Source of the DNA: Verrucomicrobia bacterium 12-59-8 | GTDB taxonomy: Bacteria > Verrucomicrobiota > Verrucomicrobiae > Verrucomicrobiales > Verrucomicrobiaceae | Direction of reading: 5' to 3' | Length of the DNA: 14,201 nucleotides | Assembly (NCBI GenBank): GCA_002279765.1 | Contig: NCCR01000179.1 | Coordinates: forward strand, 1-14,201 | Shown: positions 1 through 5,548 of the stretch, one piece after another | Numbering within the stretch: position 1 is the stretch's first letter | Layout of the letters: the number at the start of each line of letters is the position of its first letter | The notes under the pieces: model-generated | The model's database searches: none | What the model saw: only the letters and a program-made list of their open reading frames with translations | Told to the model about the DNA's origin: nothing | Translations under genes and position numbers: made by a program

Positions 1-1
1 T

Positions 2-1006
2 GCGGCTGCTGGCAACGTGATCGGTCAGGGCGTCCAGAATGGCGGGCTGAAGGATATCAACATCGGCTCTGCGGCGCTGTCAGGTCTAGCAGGCGGGCTG
101 ACGTCTGGCGTTGGCGCTGCTGCTGGCGGCGGCATCAAGACGGCTGCAGAGACGGCGGCTGCACAAGGCGGCGACGTCATGGCTAAAATGTTTAATCCAA
201 ATACCATGGTCGATACTGCTATGAACATGGGCAGTCAATATATGACTAATCCGATCGCCGGGGCCGCTGCCATCATGGGCAACACTCCTGCAGTTTTCAA
301 AGAGAAAGACACAGCGTCCTCAAAGCAGAAACAACTTCAGGATGACTGGAACTCTGCGATCGGCAGAGCCATCAACCACGAGGCTGACTACAATTTCAAC
401 AGGTATGCTGGCGTTACGAATGGCAGAGCCCCAACTCCGGATGATGTTCGTACCTATATGACGTCCGCTGGCGTTGGCCCTTATCCGGGCGCTGTGCGTA
501 GGGGTTACGCCGAAGGCGGGGCGGTCACGCCTGTAGGCCTTGGCCTTGTTGCCACGGTTGACGACATGCAAAAGCAGCAACAGGCCGGAATGCAAAATGA
601 GCGGGCGATGTCTCAGACGCAGGAGATGTTCGATATTGCTGTGATGCTCGTTACCGGCAAGTTGAATCAACAAGAGTCGCAGAAGGCTTACGCCATGCTG
701 CAAAAGGCTCTCGGCCCTGAGGGAGCGCAGCAATACCTGCAACAGGTTCAGGAGGCTGTCTCGGGAGGAGAAGACCCAAAGCTGGTGGACGGGCAACCCT
801 CGGCCCGTGATAACGTCATGGCACAGGACGCCCAGACAGGAGAGCCTATCAAGCTCGCCTCTGGAGAAGGCATCCTCCCGTCTCCCATGGTGCAAGCTGC
901 GGGCGGTGGATTGCGCGGAATCAAGAACATTGTGAAAGCAGCTTCGCAAGGCTTGCCCCAGATCAGGGATCATGCTATGCGTTTCGATCAAATGGCCGCT
1001 GGATAA
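2..1006 (+). CDS. Phage Gly/Ala-rich virion protein, 3' part (5' end outside window)
   Basis: The frame is open from the left edge, so the true start lies upstream. The GTG at position 17 is probably internal. The first 80 visible residues are very rich in Gly, Ala and Ser (for example GSAALSGLAGGLTSGVGAAA), as in hydrophobic stretches of phage tail or ejection proteins. Two short motifs resemble ones I know from podovirus structural proteins: R-R-G-Y-A-E-G-G near 499-522, and L-A-S-G-E-G-I-L-P-S-P-M-V-Q-A near 856-900. The second looks like a variant of the common S-D-G-E-(F/Y)-V-I-P-A-D-V-V motif. Between them lies a Gln-rich helical section (about 565-760). No catalytic motif is visible. 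It heads a same-strand block that leads into GNAT genes and probable ejection proteins, so a virion role is inferred and not shown. An exact function cannot be given. Confidence 0.8.
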   Translation, partial: AAAGNVIGQGVQNGGLKDINIGSAALSGLAGGLTSGVGAAAGGGIKTAAETAAAQGGDVMAKMFNPNTMVDTAMNMGSQYMTNPIAGAAAIMGNTPAVFKEKDTASSKQKQLQDDWNSAIGRAINHEADYNFNRYAGVTNGRAPTPDDVRTYMTSAGVGPYPGAVRRGYAEGGAVTPVGLGLVATVDDMQKQQQAGMQNERAMSQTQEMFDIAVMLVTGKLNQQESQKAYAMLQKALGPEGAQQYLQQVQEAVSGGEDPKLVDGQPSARDNVMAQDAQTGEPIKLASGEGILPSPMVQAAGGGLRGIKNIVKAASQGLPQIRDHAMRFDQMAAG

Positions 1007-1034
1007 TCCAGCGGTTCCGCATGAGGGCGAAATC

Positions 1035-1319
1035 GTGATTCAAATTAGCAAAGATTCCGGCAAACTTGTATTCAAAGAAGGGGCCGACATATTGGGAATG
1101 TCGCCGTATGTCGCCAAAGCATTTGTCGAAATGCTTTGCTGGCGCTGCTTTGAAGCCGGGTATCACGCAGCCGACCCTACACTCAACGCTACTGATGTCG
1201 ATCTCACAGCCTTCCAATCTGCGCTCAAAAGACTAGAAGAAATGACGGACGGCGCGGTAAAAAAATCGACGGAGACGTTTGTCTCTCTAAAAAAAGCTAG
1301 TGAAATTGCTAGCACATGA
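1035..1319 (+). CDS. Small phage protein of unknown function
   Basis: I prefer the GTG start at 1035 (94 aa). It has a good ribosome binding site, GAGGG at 1023-1027, seven bases upstream, and it leaves no overlap with the preceding gene. The alternative ATG at 972 gives 115 aa but overlaps the upstream gene by 35 nt and has only a weak AGGG next to it. The protein is mixed alpha/beta in appearance, has two Cys in a C-W-R-C pattern in the middle, and ends in a Lys/Ser-rich tail. There is no signal peptide or membrane segment. I do not recognise the family. Its stop codon overlaps the next gene's start (ATGA at 1316-1319), so the two are probably translationally coupled and belong to the same late operon. 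Confidence 0.75.
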   Translation: MIQISKDSGKLVFKEGADILGMSPYVAKAFVEMLCWRCFEAGYHAADPTLNATDVDLTAFQSALKRLEEMTDGAVKKSTETFVSLKKASEIAST

Positions 1320-1678
1320 ACCGTCCGAAGATTTTCGTTGTTCCTCCGGAACATGTCGATCGCGCTTGGCCGTCGATCAGCTCTCTTGGCATTCTCCCGC
1401 GCGAGCCCGCAACCGCTGAGACGCGCGCCGCGCTTCTTGACGCCGTTCGCGATTCCGTCGCGTCCGGAAGAGAAGAGCTTCACGTTGTAGTGAATGGAGC
1501 TGGCGAAACAGTAGCGTGCTTCACTGTCTTTGAAAACCACAAAGATCACGGAATGATTGTCAGATTTATCGCTGGCAATGACGCGCCCATCTGGCTTGGG
1601 TACATCATGCGCAACATATTCGAATTGGCCGCATCGCGCGGCTTTTCTTACGCAAAGGTTGCGTCAGAGAGTATCTAA
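1316..1678 (+). CDS. GNAT-fold-like phage protein, probably without a canonical acetyl-CoA loop
   Basis: The 120-aa product begins with P-K-I-F-V-V-P-P-E-H-V-D-R-A-W and continues with a helix, then a strand pair (E-E-L-H-V-V-V-N-G-A-G-E-T-V-A-C-F-T-V-F), then G-M-I-V-R-F-I-A-G and a final helix ending A-A-S-R-G-F-S-Y-A-K-V. This is the layout of a small, widespread phage protein family with a GNAT-like fold that sits before ejection proteins, in the position of T7 gp13. I see no R/Q-x-x-G-x-G acetyl-CoA loop. The protein also stops where relatives, as I recall them, continue with a G-R-x-G-W-x-R segment, so it may be C-terminally shortened. The start overlaps the preceding stop (ATGA) and there is no obvious ribosome binding site, so coupled translation is likely. 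Family placement is from remembered patterns. Confidence 0.75.
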   Translation: MNRPKIFVVPPEHVDRAWPSISSLGILPREPATAETRAALLDAVRDSVASGREELHVVVNGAGETVACFTVFENHKDHGMIVRFIAGNDAPIWLGYIMRNIFELAASRGFSYAKVASESI

Positions 1679-2142
1679 TGCGAGATTACAAATTCTCGAT
1701 CGAGCCGTTTGAGGATAGCTATCCTGAGCTCGAATACCTTTACCGTGAGCACTATGGCGAGATGAAGACTCGTCTTGATGCTGATGGCGCTCCCATCCCA
1801 GATTACGCTCCCAGACTTGGGGAGTATGTGAACGCCTCGCGGCGGGGCGACCTATTCACTTGGGTTGTCAGACTGGATGGAGAAGCGGTCGGATACTGCA
1901 ACATTTACCTGACGAACGACATGCACAATGGGCAGTTGATCGCCCAAGAAGACGCCATCTTTGTGACAAAAAGTCACAGGAATGGTGTGGGCCGGAAGCT
2001 CGTCAAGCACATCATCGAAGACTTGCGCGCTCGCGGCTGCAAGCGGATCATGGTCACGCCGGTCACAGACTTGGGAGTCGAAAAGGTCTGGAAACGTATG
2101 GGTTTTAAGACCGTCTCTTCTGTCATGGTTTATATGCTATAA
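1678..2142 (+). CDS. GNAT family N-acetyltransferase
   Basis: The 154-aa product is a complete GNAT domain. Strands 2-4 are visible as W-V-V-R-L-D-G-E-A-V-G-Y-C-N-I-Y-L and D-A-I-F-V. The pyrophosphate-binding loop follows as S-H-R-N-G-V-G-R-K-L (residues about 99-108; G103 and G105 form the G-x-G, with His in the usual Arg/Gln position). A helix comes next, then K-R-I-M-V-T-P-V-T and the typical K-R-M-G-F ending near residue 140. These enzymes move an acetyl group from acetyl-CoA to an amine; the substrate cannot be told. It starts in a TAATG overlap with the previous gene and has a weak GAGAG upstream. A GNAT-like gene just before the ejection proteins matches the T7 gp13 position. Whether it is a virion component or a modifying enzyme is open. 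Confidence 0.88.
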   Translation: MRDYKFSIEPFEDSYPELEYLYREHYGEMKTRLDADGAPIPDYAPRLGEYVNASRRGDLFTWVVRLDGEAVGYCNIYLTNDMHNGQLIAQEDAIFVTKSHRNGVGRKLVKHIIEDLRARGCKRIMVTPVTDLGVEKVWKRMGFKTVSSVMVYML

Positions 2143-2143
2143 T
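2135..2143 (+). promoter_or_regulatory. Extended -10 promoter element TGCTATAAT
   Basis: Positions 2135-2143 read TGC-TATAAT, a perfect bacterial extended -10 element. It overlaps the last codons of the acetyltransferase gene. No -35 box is visible 16-18 bases upstream, which extended -10 promoters can do without. Transcription would begin near 2150 and leave a leader of about 23 nt before the ATG at 2173. It could give the large virion genes their own promoter, read by host sigma-70 RNA polymerase. A chance match is possible because the element overlaps coding sequence. Confidence 0.4.
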
Positions 2144-2164
2144 CCGCCAATCCTCCTTCGGATT
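2141..2164 (+). other. Short inverted repeats in the gap before the 541-aa gene
   Basis: Two upstream copies of AATCC (2141-2145, followed by G, and 2149-2153) can each pair with GGATT at 2160-2164. The first forms a 6-bp stem with CGGATT (2159-2164). The second forms a 5-bp stem with a 6-nt loop. They are mutually exclusive. No U-tract follows, so this is not an intrinsic terminator. There is no clear Shine-Dalgarno sequence before the ATG at 2173, so structure here could matter for translation. The arms are short, and chance is a real possibility. Confidence 0.25.
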
Positions 2165-2172
2165 GACGATTC

Positions 2173-3798
2173 ATGTGCAGTTCTAGCCAGCCGACAAGGA
2201 CAAAGCAGGACGTCACCACTCGGACGACGACTGTTCCTGACTACCTGCAGTATCCCGTTCAGCAAAACGCTGCGCGGGCTGAAGTCGTTGGTAACAGACC
2301 TTACGAGTCGTACACCGGCCAGCGCGTGGCCAATTATGATCCCGGCTACGGTCAAGCGCAGGGCATTGCCCAAGCGCTCCAGACGAGCGGCCCGCAGTCC
2401 TATCAGGCAGGTTCGTACAACCCGACGAACTTCCAGCAGCCAGTTAACTTCACGCCTACCAATTTCCAGCGCACCCAGAATTTCAACCCCACGGCCTACA
2501 GCGCGCCGGACTATCAGTCCGGCCCGGCCTATGCGCAATCGAGCTATACACCGACGCAACTCGACACTGGCAGCGATTACACTGGTGGGCAATACGGCGC
2601 TGGCTCTCAGTATCAAGGTCAGCAGTCCTACTTCGATCGCGCTGGCGCTGCCGGATACAACCCGCAGACGGCGAGCCTGAGAGAATACTCTCAGGAAGAC
2701 GTTGACAAATATATGAGCCCGTACCTGAAAAACGTTGTGGACTCTCAGGTCTCACGCGCGAACACGCAGTTCGACCGCGACATGGCGGTTAACCGTCTGC
2801 AGTCTTCGCGCGGCGGTGGCTATGGTGACTATGGCTCGCGCGTGAGCGAGGCCATCATGCGTTCGGATTACAACCGCAACGTGAATGACATGGTTGCGTC
2901 TAGTCTGCAGGAAGGTTTCGGTCAGGCGACGAACCTCATGCAAAGCTGGAGAGATGCCGATCTTTCCGCTCAAGGTCTCTCGCAGGCTGATCGCCAATTC
3001 GGCGGGCAGCTCAATCAGGCTGATCGCCAATTCGGCGTCAATTCCGATTTGAATAACGCGCAGTTCGCGGCTGACTACTCTCTGCGCCAAGATCAAGAAC
3101 TTAACGCCAGAAACATGGCGGACAGTCAATTCGGCGCTACGTTCAACCAAGATCGCATAAACCAGATGAACGCTCAGCGCGAAAACCAAGCGCAGTTCGG
3201 CGCGGACTTTGCGTCGCGTGAAGGTCAGTTCGGCGCTCAATATGGAGCCGATCAGGCCGCACGCGCAAATGATTTCCGCCTTAACAATGCGCAATTCGGA
3301 GCTGAGTTTGCGGCTGGACAAAACCAGTTCGGCTATCAGGCTGAAGCCGACCAGATGGCTCGCCTCAACGAACTAAGCTCCGCAGAGAATCAATTCGGAG
3401 CAAACCTAACAGCTGACCAGCGTATGCAGCTCAATGAAATGATGATGCAGGACAATCAGTTCGGCGCGAACCTCGGCATGCAGGATCGCCAGTACGGCGC
3501 GAACTTTGGGCTGAACGCTCAGGACCAGTTCTACAATCAGCAAATGGGAGTTGCTGATAGCATGCGTCAGGAAGCTGACAATCGCATGCGCTATGACCAG
3601 ACCGGCCTTGATACTCAATATCAGGACTTCCTGCAAAGTCGCGACTGGGATCAAAACCAGATCAGCTGGCTCACGTCTATTCTTTACGGTACGCCGGGAA
3701 TCGTTACGAAAGATTACAACAACGTCTATAGTAACCCGCTGGCCCAAGGTCTCGGTGCCGCTGCTGCCATGTATGGCCTCTATAATCAAGGTGCGTAA
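2173..3798 (+). CDS. Phage ejection/internal virion-type protein with 11-residue QFG repeats
   Basis: The 541-aa product has four parts. Residues 1-80 are a polar N-terminus starting M-C-S-S-S and containing R-P-Y-E-S-Y-T-G-Q-R-V-A-N-Y. Residues 81-150 are Tyr/Asn/Pro/Thr-rich and repetitive. Residues about 170-265 are a conserved phage core: V-D-K-Y-M-S-P-Y-L-K-N-V-V-D-S-Q, then S-R-G-G-G-Y-G-D-Y-G-S-R, then R-N-V-N-D-M-V. I know this pattern from many phage proteins (YM-x-PY ... GGAFGGSR ... RN). Residues 275-450 are a strictly phased QFG repeat predicted to be helical. The C-terminus contains a Gly/Ala hydrophobic stretch (G-L-G-A-A-A-A-M-Y-G-L). Its position after the GNAT genes and before two larger proteins suggests the T7 gp14 role, an ejected protein of the channel into the cell envelope. 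That role is inferred. Its TAA overlaps the next start. Confidence 0.85.
   Translation: MCSSSQPTRTKQDVTTRTTTVPDYLQYPVQQNAARAEVVGNRPYESYTGQRVANYDPGYGQAQGIAQALQTSGPQSYQAGSYNPTNFQQPVNFTPTNFQRTQNFNPTAYSAPDYQSGPAYAQSSYTPTQLDTGSDYTGGQYGAGSQYQGQQSYFDRAGAAGYNPQTASLREYSQEDVDKYMSPYLKNVVDSQVSRANTQFDRDMAVNRLQSSRGGGYGDYGSRVSEAIMRSDYNRNVNDMVASSLQEGFGQATNLMQSWRDADLSAQGLSQADRQFGGQLNQADRQFGVNSDLNNAQFAADYSLRQDQELNARNMADSQFGATFNQDRINQMNAQRENQAQFGADFASREGQFGAQYGADQAARANDFRLNNAQFGAEFAAGQNQFGYQAEADQMARLNELSSAENQFGANLTADQRMQLNEMMMQDNQFGANLGMQDRQYGANFGLNAQDQFYNQQMGVADSMRQEADNRMRYDQTGLDTQYQDFLQSRDWDQNQISWLTSILYGTPGIVTKDYNNVYSNPLAQGLGAAAAMYGLYNQGA
2413..2578 (+). repeat. Aromatic [NS]-[FY]-x-P-T repeat, about 11 residues per unit
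   Basis: Within the 541-aa gene, residues 81-124 contain S-Y-N-P-T-N-F-Q-Q-P-V, then N-F-T-P-T-N-F-Q-R-T-Q, each 11 residues. A longer unit then starts N-F-N-P-T-A-Y (21 residues), followed by S-Y-T-P-T-Q-L. The shared core is an Asn/Ser, an aromatic residue, any residue, Pro and Thr. The section up to residue 135 stays rich in Tyr, Gln and Gly and is probably disordered or extended. It is a protein-level repeat; the DNA copies have diverged. Confidence 0.7.
2995..3522 (+). repeat. Hendecad (11/22-residue) QFG repeat array
   Basis: From residue 275 of the 541-aa protein, the motif Q-F-(G/A) (last copy Q-Y-G) recurs with spacings of 11, 11, 22, 22, 11, 22, 11, 22, 22 and 11 residues. That is 165 residues, or 15 hendecads, with no slip in phase. 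In DNA this is a 33/66-bp period running from CAA at 2995 to CAG at 3490, where the last unit begins. The consensus after QFG is A-x-(F/L/Y)-x-x-(D/Q)-x-x. Eleven residues equal three helical turns, which fits a long straight or slightly right-handed coiled coil. Codons vary between units, so the repeat is old or under protein-level selection. Confidence 0.85.
3788..3793 (+). promoter_or_regulatory. Shine-Dalgarno sequence AAGGTG for the gene at 3798
   Basis: AAGGTG sits four bases before the ATG at 3798 and lies inside the last codons of the preceding gene, which ends in the overlapping TAATG. It is one of the few clear ribosome binding sites in the window and supports the start choice. Confidence 0.6.
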
Positions 3799-4433
3799 TG
3801 CTTCCTAACCCCAGCTACGCAACAGACCCCCAGCTCAGACAGATGGCTCAAGGCGGACTGCCGGGAGCCATCAATGAGGAAATCACGCGCCTCGCTATGC
3901 GGCGCGGAGCTCGCGTGAATCCTCAGGCTCAAGCTCCCATGCCTCAGCCTAAAATGAGTCCTGAGGAAATGATCGCAGACCTTGTGTCGCGTGTGCGCGG
4001 TAAGAACGCGCAAGCAGCGCAATCGATCGTCCCGGCTGGAACGCCCATGCAGCAGCCTCGGCAACCGCCCCAGCAAGCTCCGCAAGGTATCAAGGCGTTC
4101 CATACTGGCGGTGTCAACATCAGCTATGGTCGCGACCCTGAGAAGGACGCTCGCTTCCAAGGCCGCACGCAGTCCTTCCGAATCCGAATGCGCCTGCGCC
4201 GCTACCTGCGGGGCCGCCGCAACTTCCGAATTGGAATGAGCTCGACCCTATGCCTTCTCCTTGGGGCAAAGGGCAACCGCCCACGCAAAACCTACCGGCA
4301 TTCAACAAGTCGCTGCAGGACGCTTGGGCTAGGACACAGGCTTCTGGCGGGCTTGAGGCCGCAGCTGGCCCTGACTATGTTCCCGGCTTCGAACCTCCGC
4401 CCGGCCCGCAGAATGCGTCCGCTGGCGCTATGA
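3798..4433 (+). CDS. Probable ejection protein, 5' fragment before a frameshift
   Basis: The open frame gives 211 aa, but only about the first 120-125 residues look real. The start is supported by the TAATG overlap and AAGGTG. Residues 1-125 read as a Gln/Pro/Ala-rich phage protein with the segment M-S-P-E-E-M-I-A-D-L-V-S-R-V-R, then Pro/Gln-rich sequence, then K-A-F-H-T-G-G-V-N-I-S-Y-G. After about 4170 this frame turns into Arg-rich sequence (R-I-R-M-R-L-R-R-Y-L-R-G-R-R), a typical out-of-frame translation. Good-looking coding sequence continues one base back, in the frame of the ORF ending at 5500. I read 3798-5500 as one gene of about 567 aa with a one-base loss near 4165-4180. Its place between the repeat protein and the giant protein matches T7 gp15, an inference from order only. 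Confidence 0.65.
   Translation: MLPNPSYATDPQLRQMAQGGLPGAINEEITRLAMRRGARVNPQAQAPMPQPKMSPEEMIADLVSRVRGKNAQAAQSIVPAGTPMQQPRQPPQQAPQGIKAFHTGGVNISYGRDPEKDARFQGRTQSFRIRMRLRRYLRGRRNFRIGMSSTLCLLLGAKGNRPRKTYRHSTSRCRTLGLGHRLLAGLRPQLALTMFPASNLRPARRMRPLAL
4142..4190 (+). other. Apparent frameshift inside the second ejection-protein gene
   Basis: The upstream frame looks coding up to about 4170. The next frame is open from 4142 (TGA at 4139-4141) and reads V-L-P-N-P-N-A-P-A-P-L-P-A-G-P-P-Q-L-P-N from 4172, a believable Pro-rich linker that has no ATG, GTG or TTG before 4250. Adding one base near 4170, for example a second G in CAG-TCC, joins the frames as R-T-Q-V-L-P-N. No X-XXY-YYZ slippery heptamer is present in the upstream frame between 4142 and 4190. 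The tandem CCGAAT copies at 4178-4189 could promote slippage. An indel, natural or technical, is more likely than programmed shifting. Confidence 0.65.
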
Positions 4434-5500
4434 GCCTTCCGGCTGAGCCGTCGCTTGGAAAGGCTCCCGCTCGCATAGAGGCCCCGAAGTTCGAAGAGGG
4501 GAAGCCTTACGTCGATATATTTGACGAGGCTGATAGAGCAATCGGGAAAGGAAAGGATAGGATTGCGTCCGCTCGCAAGCCGTATGACTCCGCCATCAGA
4601 GAAGCTCGCGGCGACCTTGAAGAGAATAAGCGCAAGAGCGTGTTTCGCGCGATGATCGATGCAGGCGTTGCCGCTATGCAAGCTGGCGGCCCGTCCCGCG
4701 ATCCCGCGTCTGGCGACTTCATGTCGATCGCTGGCGCGTCAGTGGGTCAATATGTCGCGTCTCTTGATAGAGACAAAGAATATCAGCAGCGCCTGAAAGA
4801 CAAGATCGCCAGCTACAACATTGCCGGTAGCGAGTCTGAGCTCCGCGTTGAAGATTACTTCCGTCAACTTGGCGGTCAATCTGCAACGGCGCAGAACGCA
4901 TTCAATACAAACCAGACAAATACGAGAAATCAATACAACATGGGTGCGGCAGAGCTTGGTGCTAGGCAGCGCGGCGACGATATGCAGTATGACTCTATCG
5001 GACGTCAGCTTGCGGTACAATTGCGTGGCCAGAACATCGACGCAACGCTTAAGCAGGCTGCGCTTGACCAAGCTGCGGCTGGCGGCGTCGATCCCAAGCT
5101 CTCGCTTGAGGCCGCCACAAAGGCTGGCACTGAGGCGATGCGCGCTTACGAAATGTATCTGACAAATTCTGGATACAAAGAGGCTACTGGCGACCAAAGG
5201 GCAGCAATTCTTGAGGAAGCGCAGGCTCAGTATGTTGGCGTGTACGCTCAGCAGCTACATCAGAACATGCTAAGCCTTGGTATGAGTTTTGACTTCAATC
5301 AAGTTCTTGATAGGACGCAAAGCAATGCGAGAGGAATTGCTGCTGCTGTTTCGACGCAGCCAGACATGAACAATCCGCAAGGCCCCGGCATTAAAACAAC
5401 CTCCTTCCCCGGAGCTCCCAAGGCAGGTAAACCTCCCGCTGGAAACGTCATTGGCGGTGACAGTTACCTTGCTCCGCCCAGCTTTTCTGGTAGCTACTAA
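4250..5500 (+). CDS. Probable ejection protein, main part after the frameshift
   Basis: From the first in-frame ATG at 4250 this gives 416 aa, but coding sequence in this frame seems to begin upstream, near 4172. The order is a Pro/Gly-rich linker; then A-P-K-F-E-E-G-K-P-Y-V-D-I-F with a charged helical stretch; then the segment R-A-M-I-D-A-G-V-A-A-M-Q-A-G-G-P-S-R-D-P-A-S-G-D-F joined to a Gly/Ala-containing helix and D-R-D-K-E-Y-Q-Q-R-L; then Gln/Asn-rich helices and a low-complexity C-terminus. The helix-then-AMQAG pattern resembles phage internal virion proteins I know from metagenomic podoviruses. No enzyme motif is visible. If 4250 is a real independent start, its ribosome binding site (GGAA at 4233-4236) is weak and rather far away. 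A role in DNA ejection is inferred from neighbours. Confidence 0.75.
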   Translation: MPSPWGKGQPPTQNLPAFNKSLQDAWARTQASGGLEAAAGPDYVPGFEPPPGPQNASAGAMSLPAEPSLGKAPARIEAPKFEEGKPYVDIFDEADRAIGKGKDRIASARKPYDSAIREARGDLEENKRKSVFRAMIDAGVAAMQAGGPSRDPASGDFMSIAGASVGQYVASLDRDKEYQQRLKDKIASYNIAGSESELRVEDYFRQLGGQSATAQNAFNTNQTNTRNQYNMGAAELGARQRGDDMQYDSIGRQLAVQLRGQNIDATLKQAALDQAAAGGVDPKLSLEAATKAGTEAMRAYEMYLTNSGYKEATGDQRAAILEEAQAQYVGVYAQQLHQNMLSLGMSFDFNQVLDRTQSNARGIAAAVSTQPDMNNPQGPGIKTTSFPGAPKAGKPPAGNVIGGDSYLAPPSFSGSY

Positions 5501-5520
5501 GTAAGCAGGTAGCTTACCTG
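5501..5520 (+). other. Two overlapping, mutually exclusive perfect hairpins
   Basis: Right after the stop codon at 5500, GTAAGC (5501-5506) can pair with GCTTAC (5512-5517) around a 5-nt loop. Alternatively CAGGTA (5506-5511) can pair with TACCTG (5515-5520) around a 3-nt loop. Both stems are perfect 6-bp pairings and share bases, so only one can form. What follows is AGAGCTCC, not a U-tract, so it is not a standard intrinsic terminator. It may protect or mark the 3' end of the upstream transcript, or act as a palindromic protein-binding site. Confidence 0.45.
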
Positions 5521-5532
5521 AGAGCTCCAATA

Positions 5533-5541
5533 TGATATAGT
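5533..5541 (+). promoter_or_regulatory. Extended -10 promoter element TGATATAGT before the giant gene
   Basis: TGA-TATAGT at 5533-5541 matches the extended -10 consensus, with one mismatch in the hexamer. Together with TGC-TATAAT at 2135 it is one of two such elements, each next to one of the larger intergenic gaps. No good -35 box is seen. The start of transcription would fall around 5548-5549, exactly at the ATG of the giant gene, giving a leaderless or nearly leaderless mRNA. In agreement, no Shine-Dalgarno sequence lies within 15 bases of that ATG (the nearest purine run, GAGAG, is about 25 bases away). Confidence 0.4.
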
Positions 5542-5548
5542 TTTCCGC

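Noticed and set aside
1271..1297. GAGAC-GTTT-GTCTC hairpin between A-rich runs, a possible terminator
   Set aside because: It lies inside a coding gene. On the + strand it is followed by A and not T, and on the - strand the T run is six bases away from the stem and there is no gene to terminate.
2173..2190. Cys at position 2 of the 541-aa protein as a lipoprotein site
   Set aside because: There is no signal peptide or lipobox before the Cys, and the start codon is only one codon upstream.
1982..2680. 232-aa plus-strand frame overlapping the acetyltransferase and the repeat-protein gene
   Set aside because: It is Arg/Ser/Thr-rich and spans two well-supported genes in another frame; a shadow.
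2995..3522. 33/66-bp periodic sequence as a CRISPR array or tandem DNA repeat
   Set aside because: The period is in the protein register with strong codon variation; there are no identical repeats with unique spacers.
4142..4190. Programmed -1 frameshift
   Set aside because: No X-XXY-YYZ heptamer occurs in the upstream frame in the overlap window and no strong downstream stem is evident, so an indel is the better reading.
5501..5530. Hairpin as an intrinsic terminator
   Set aside because: The stem is followed by AGAGCTCC and not by a run of T, so it lacks the required U-tract.
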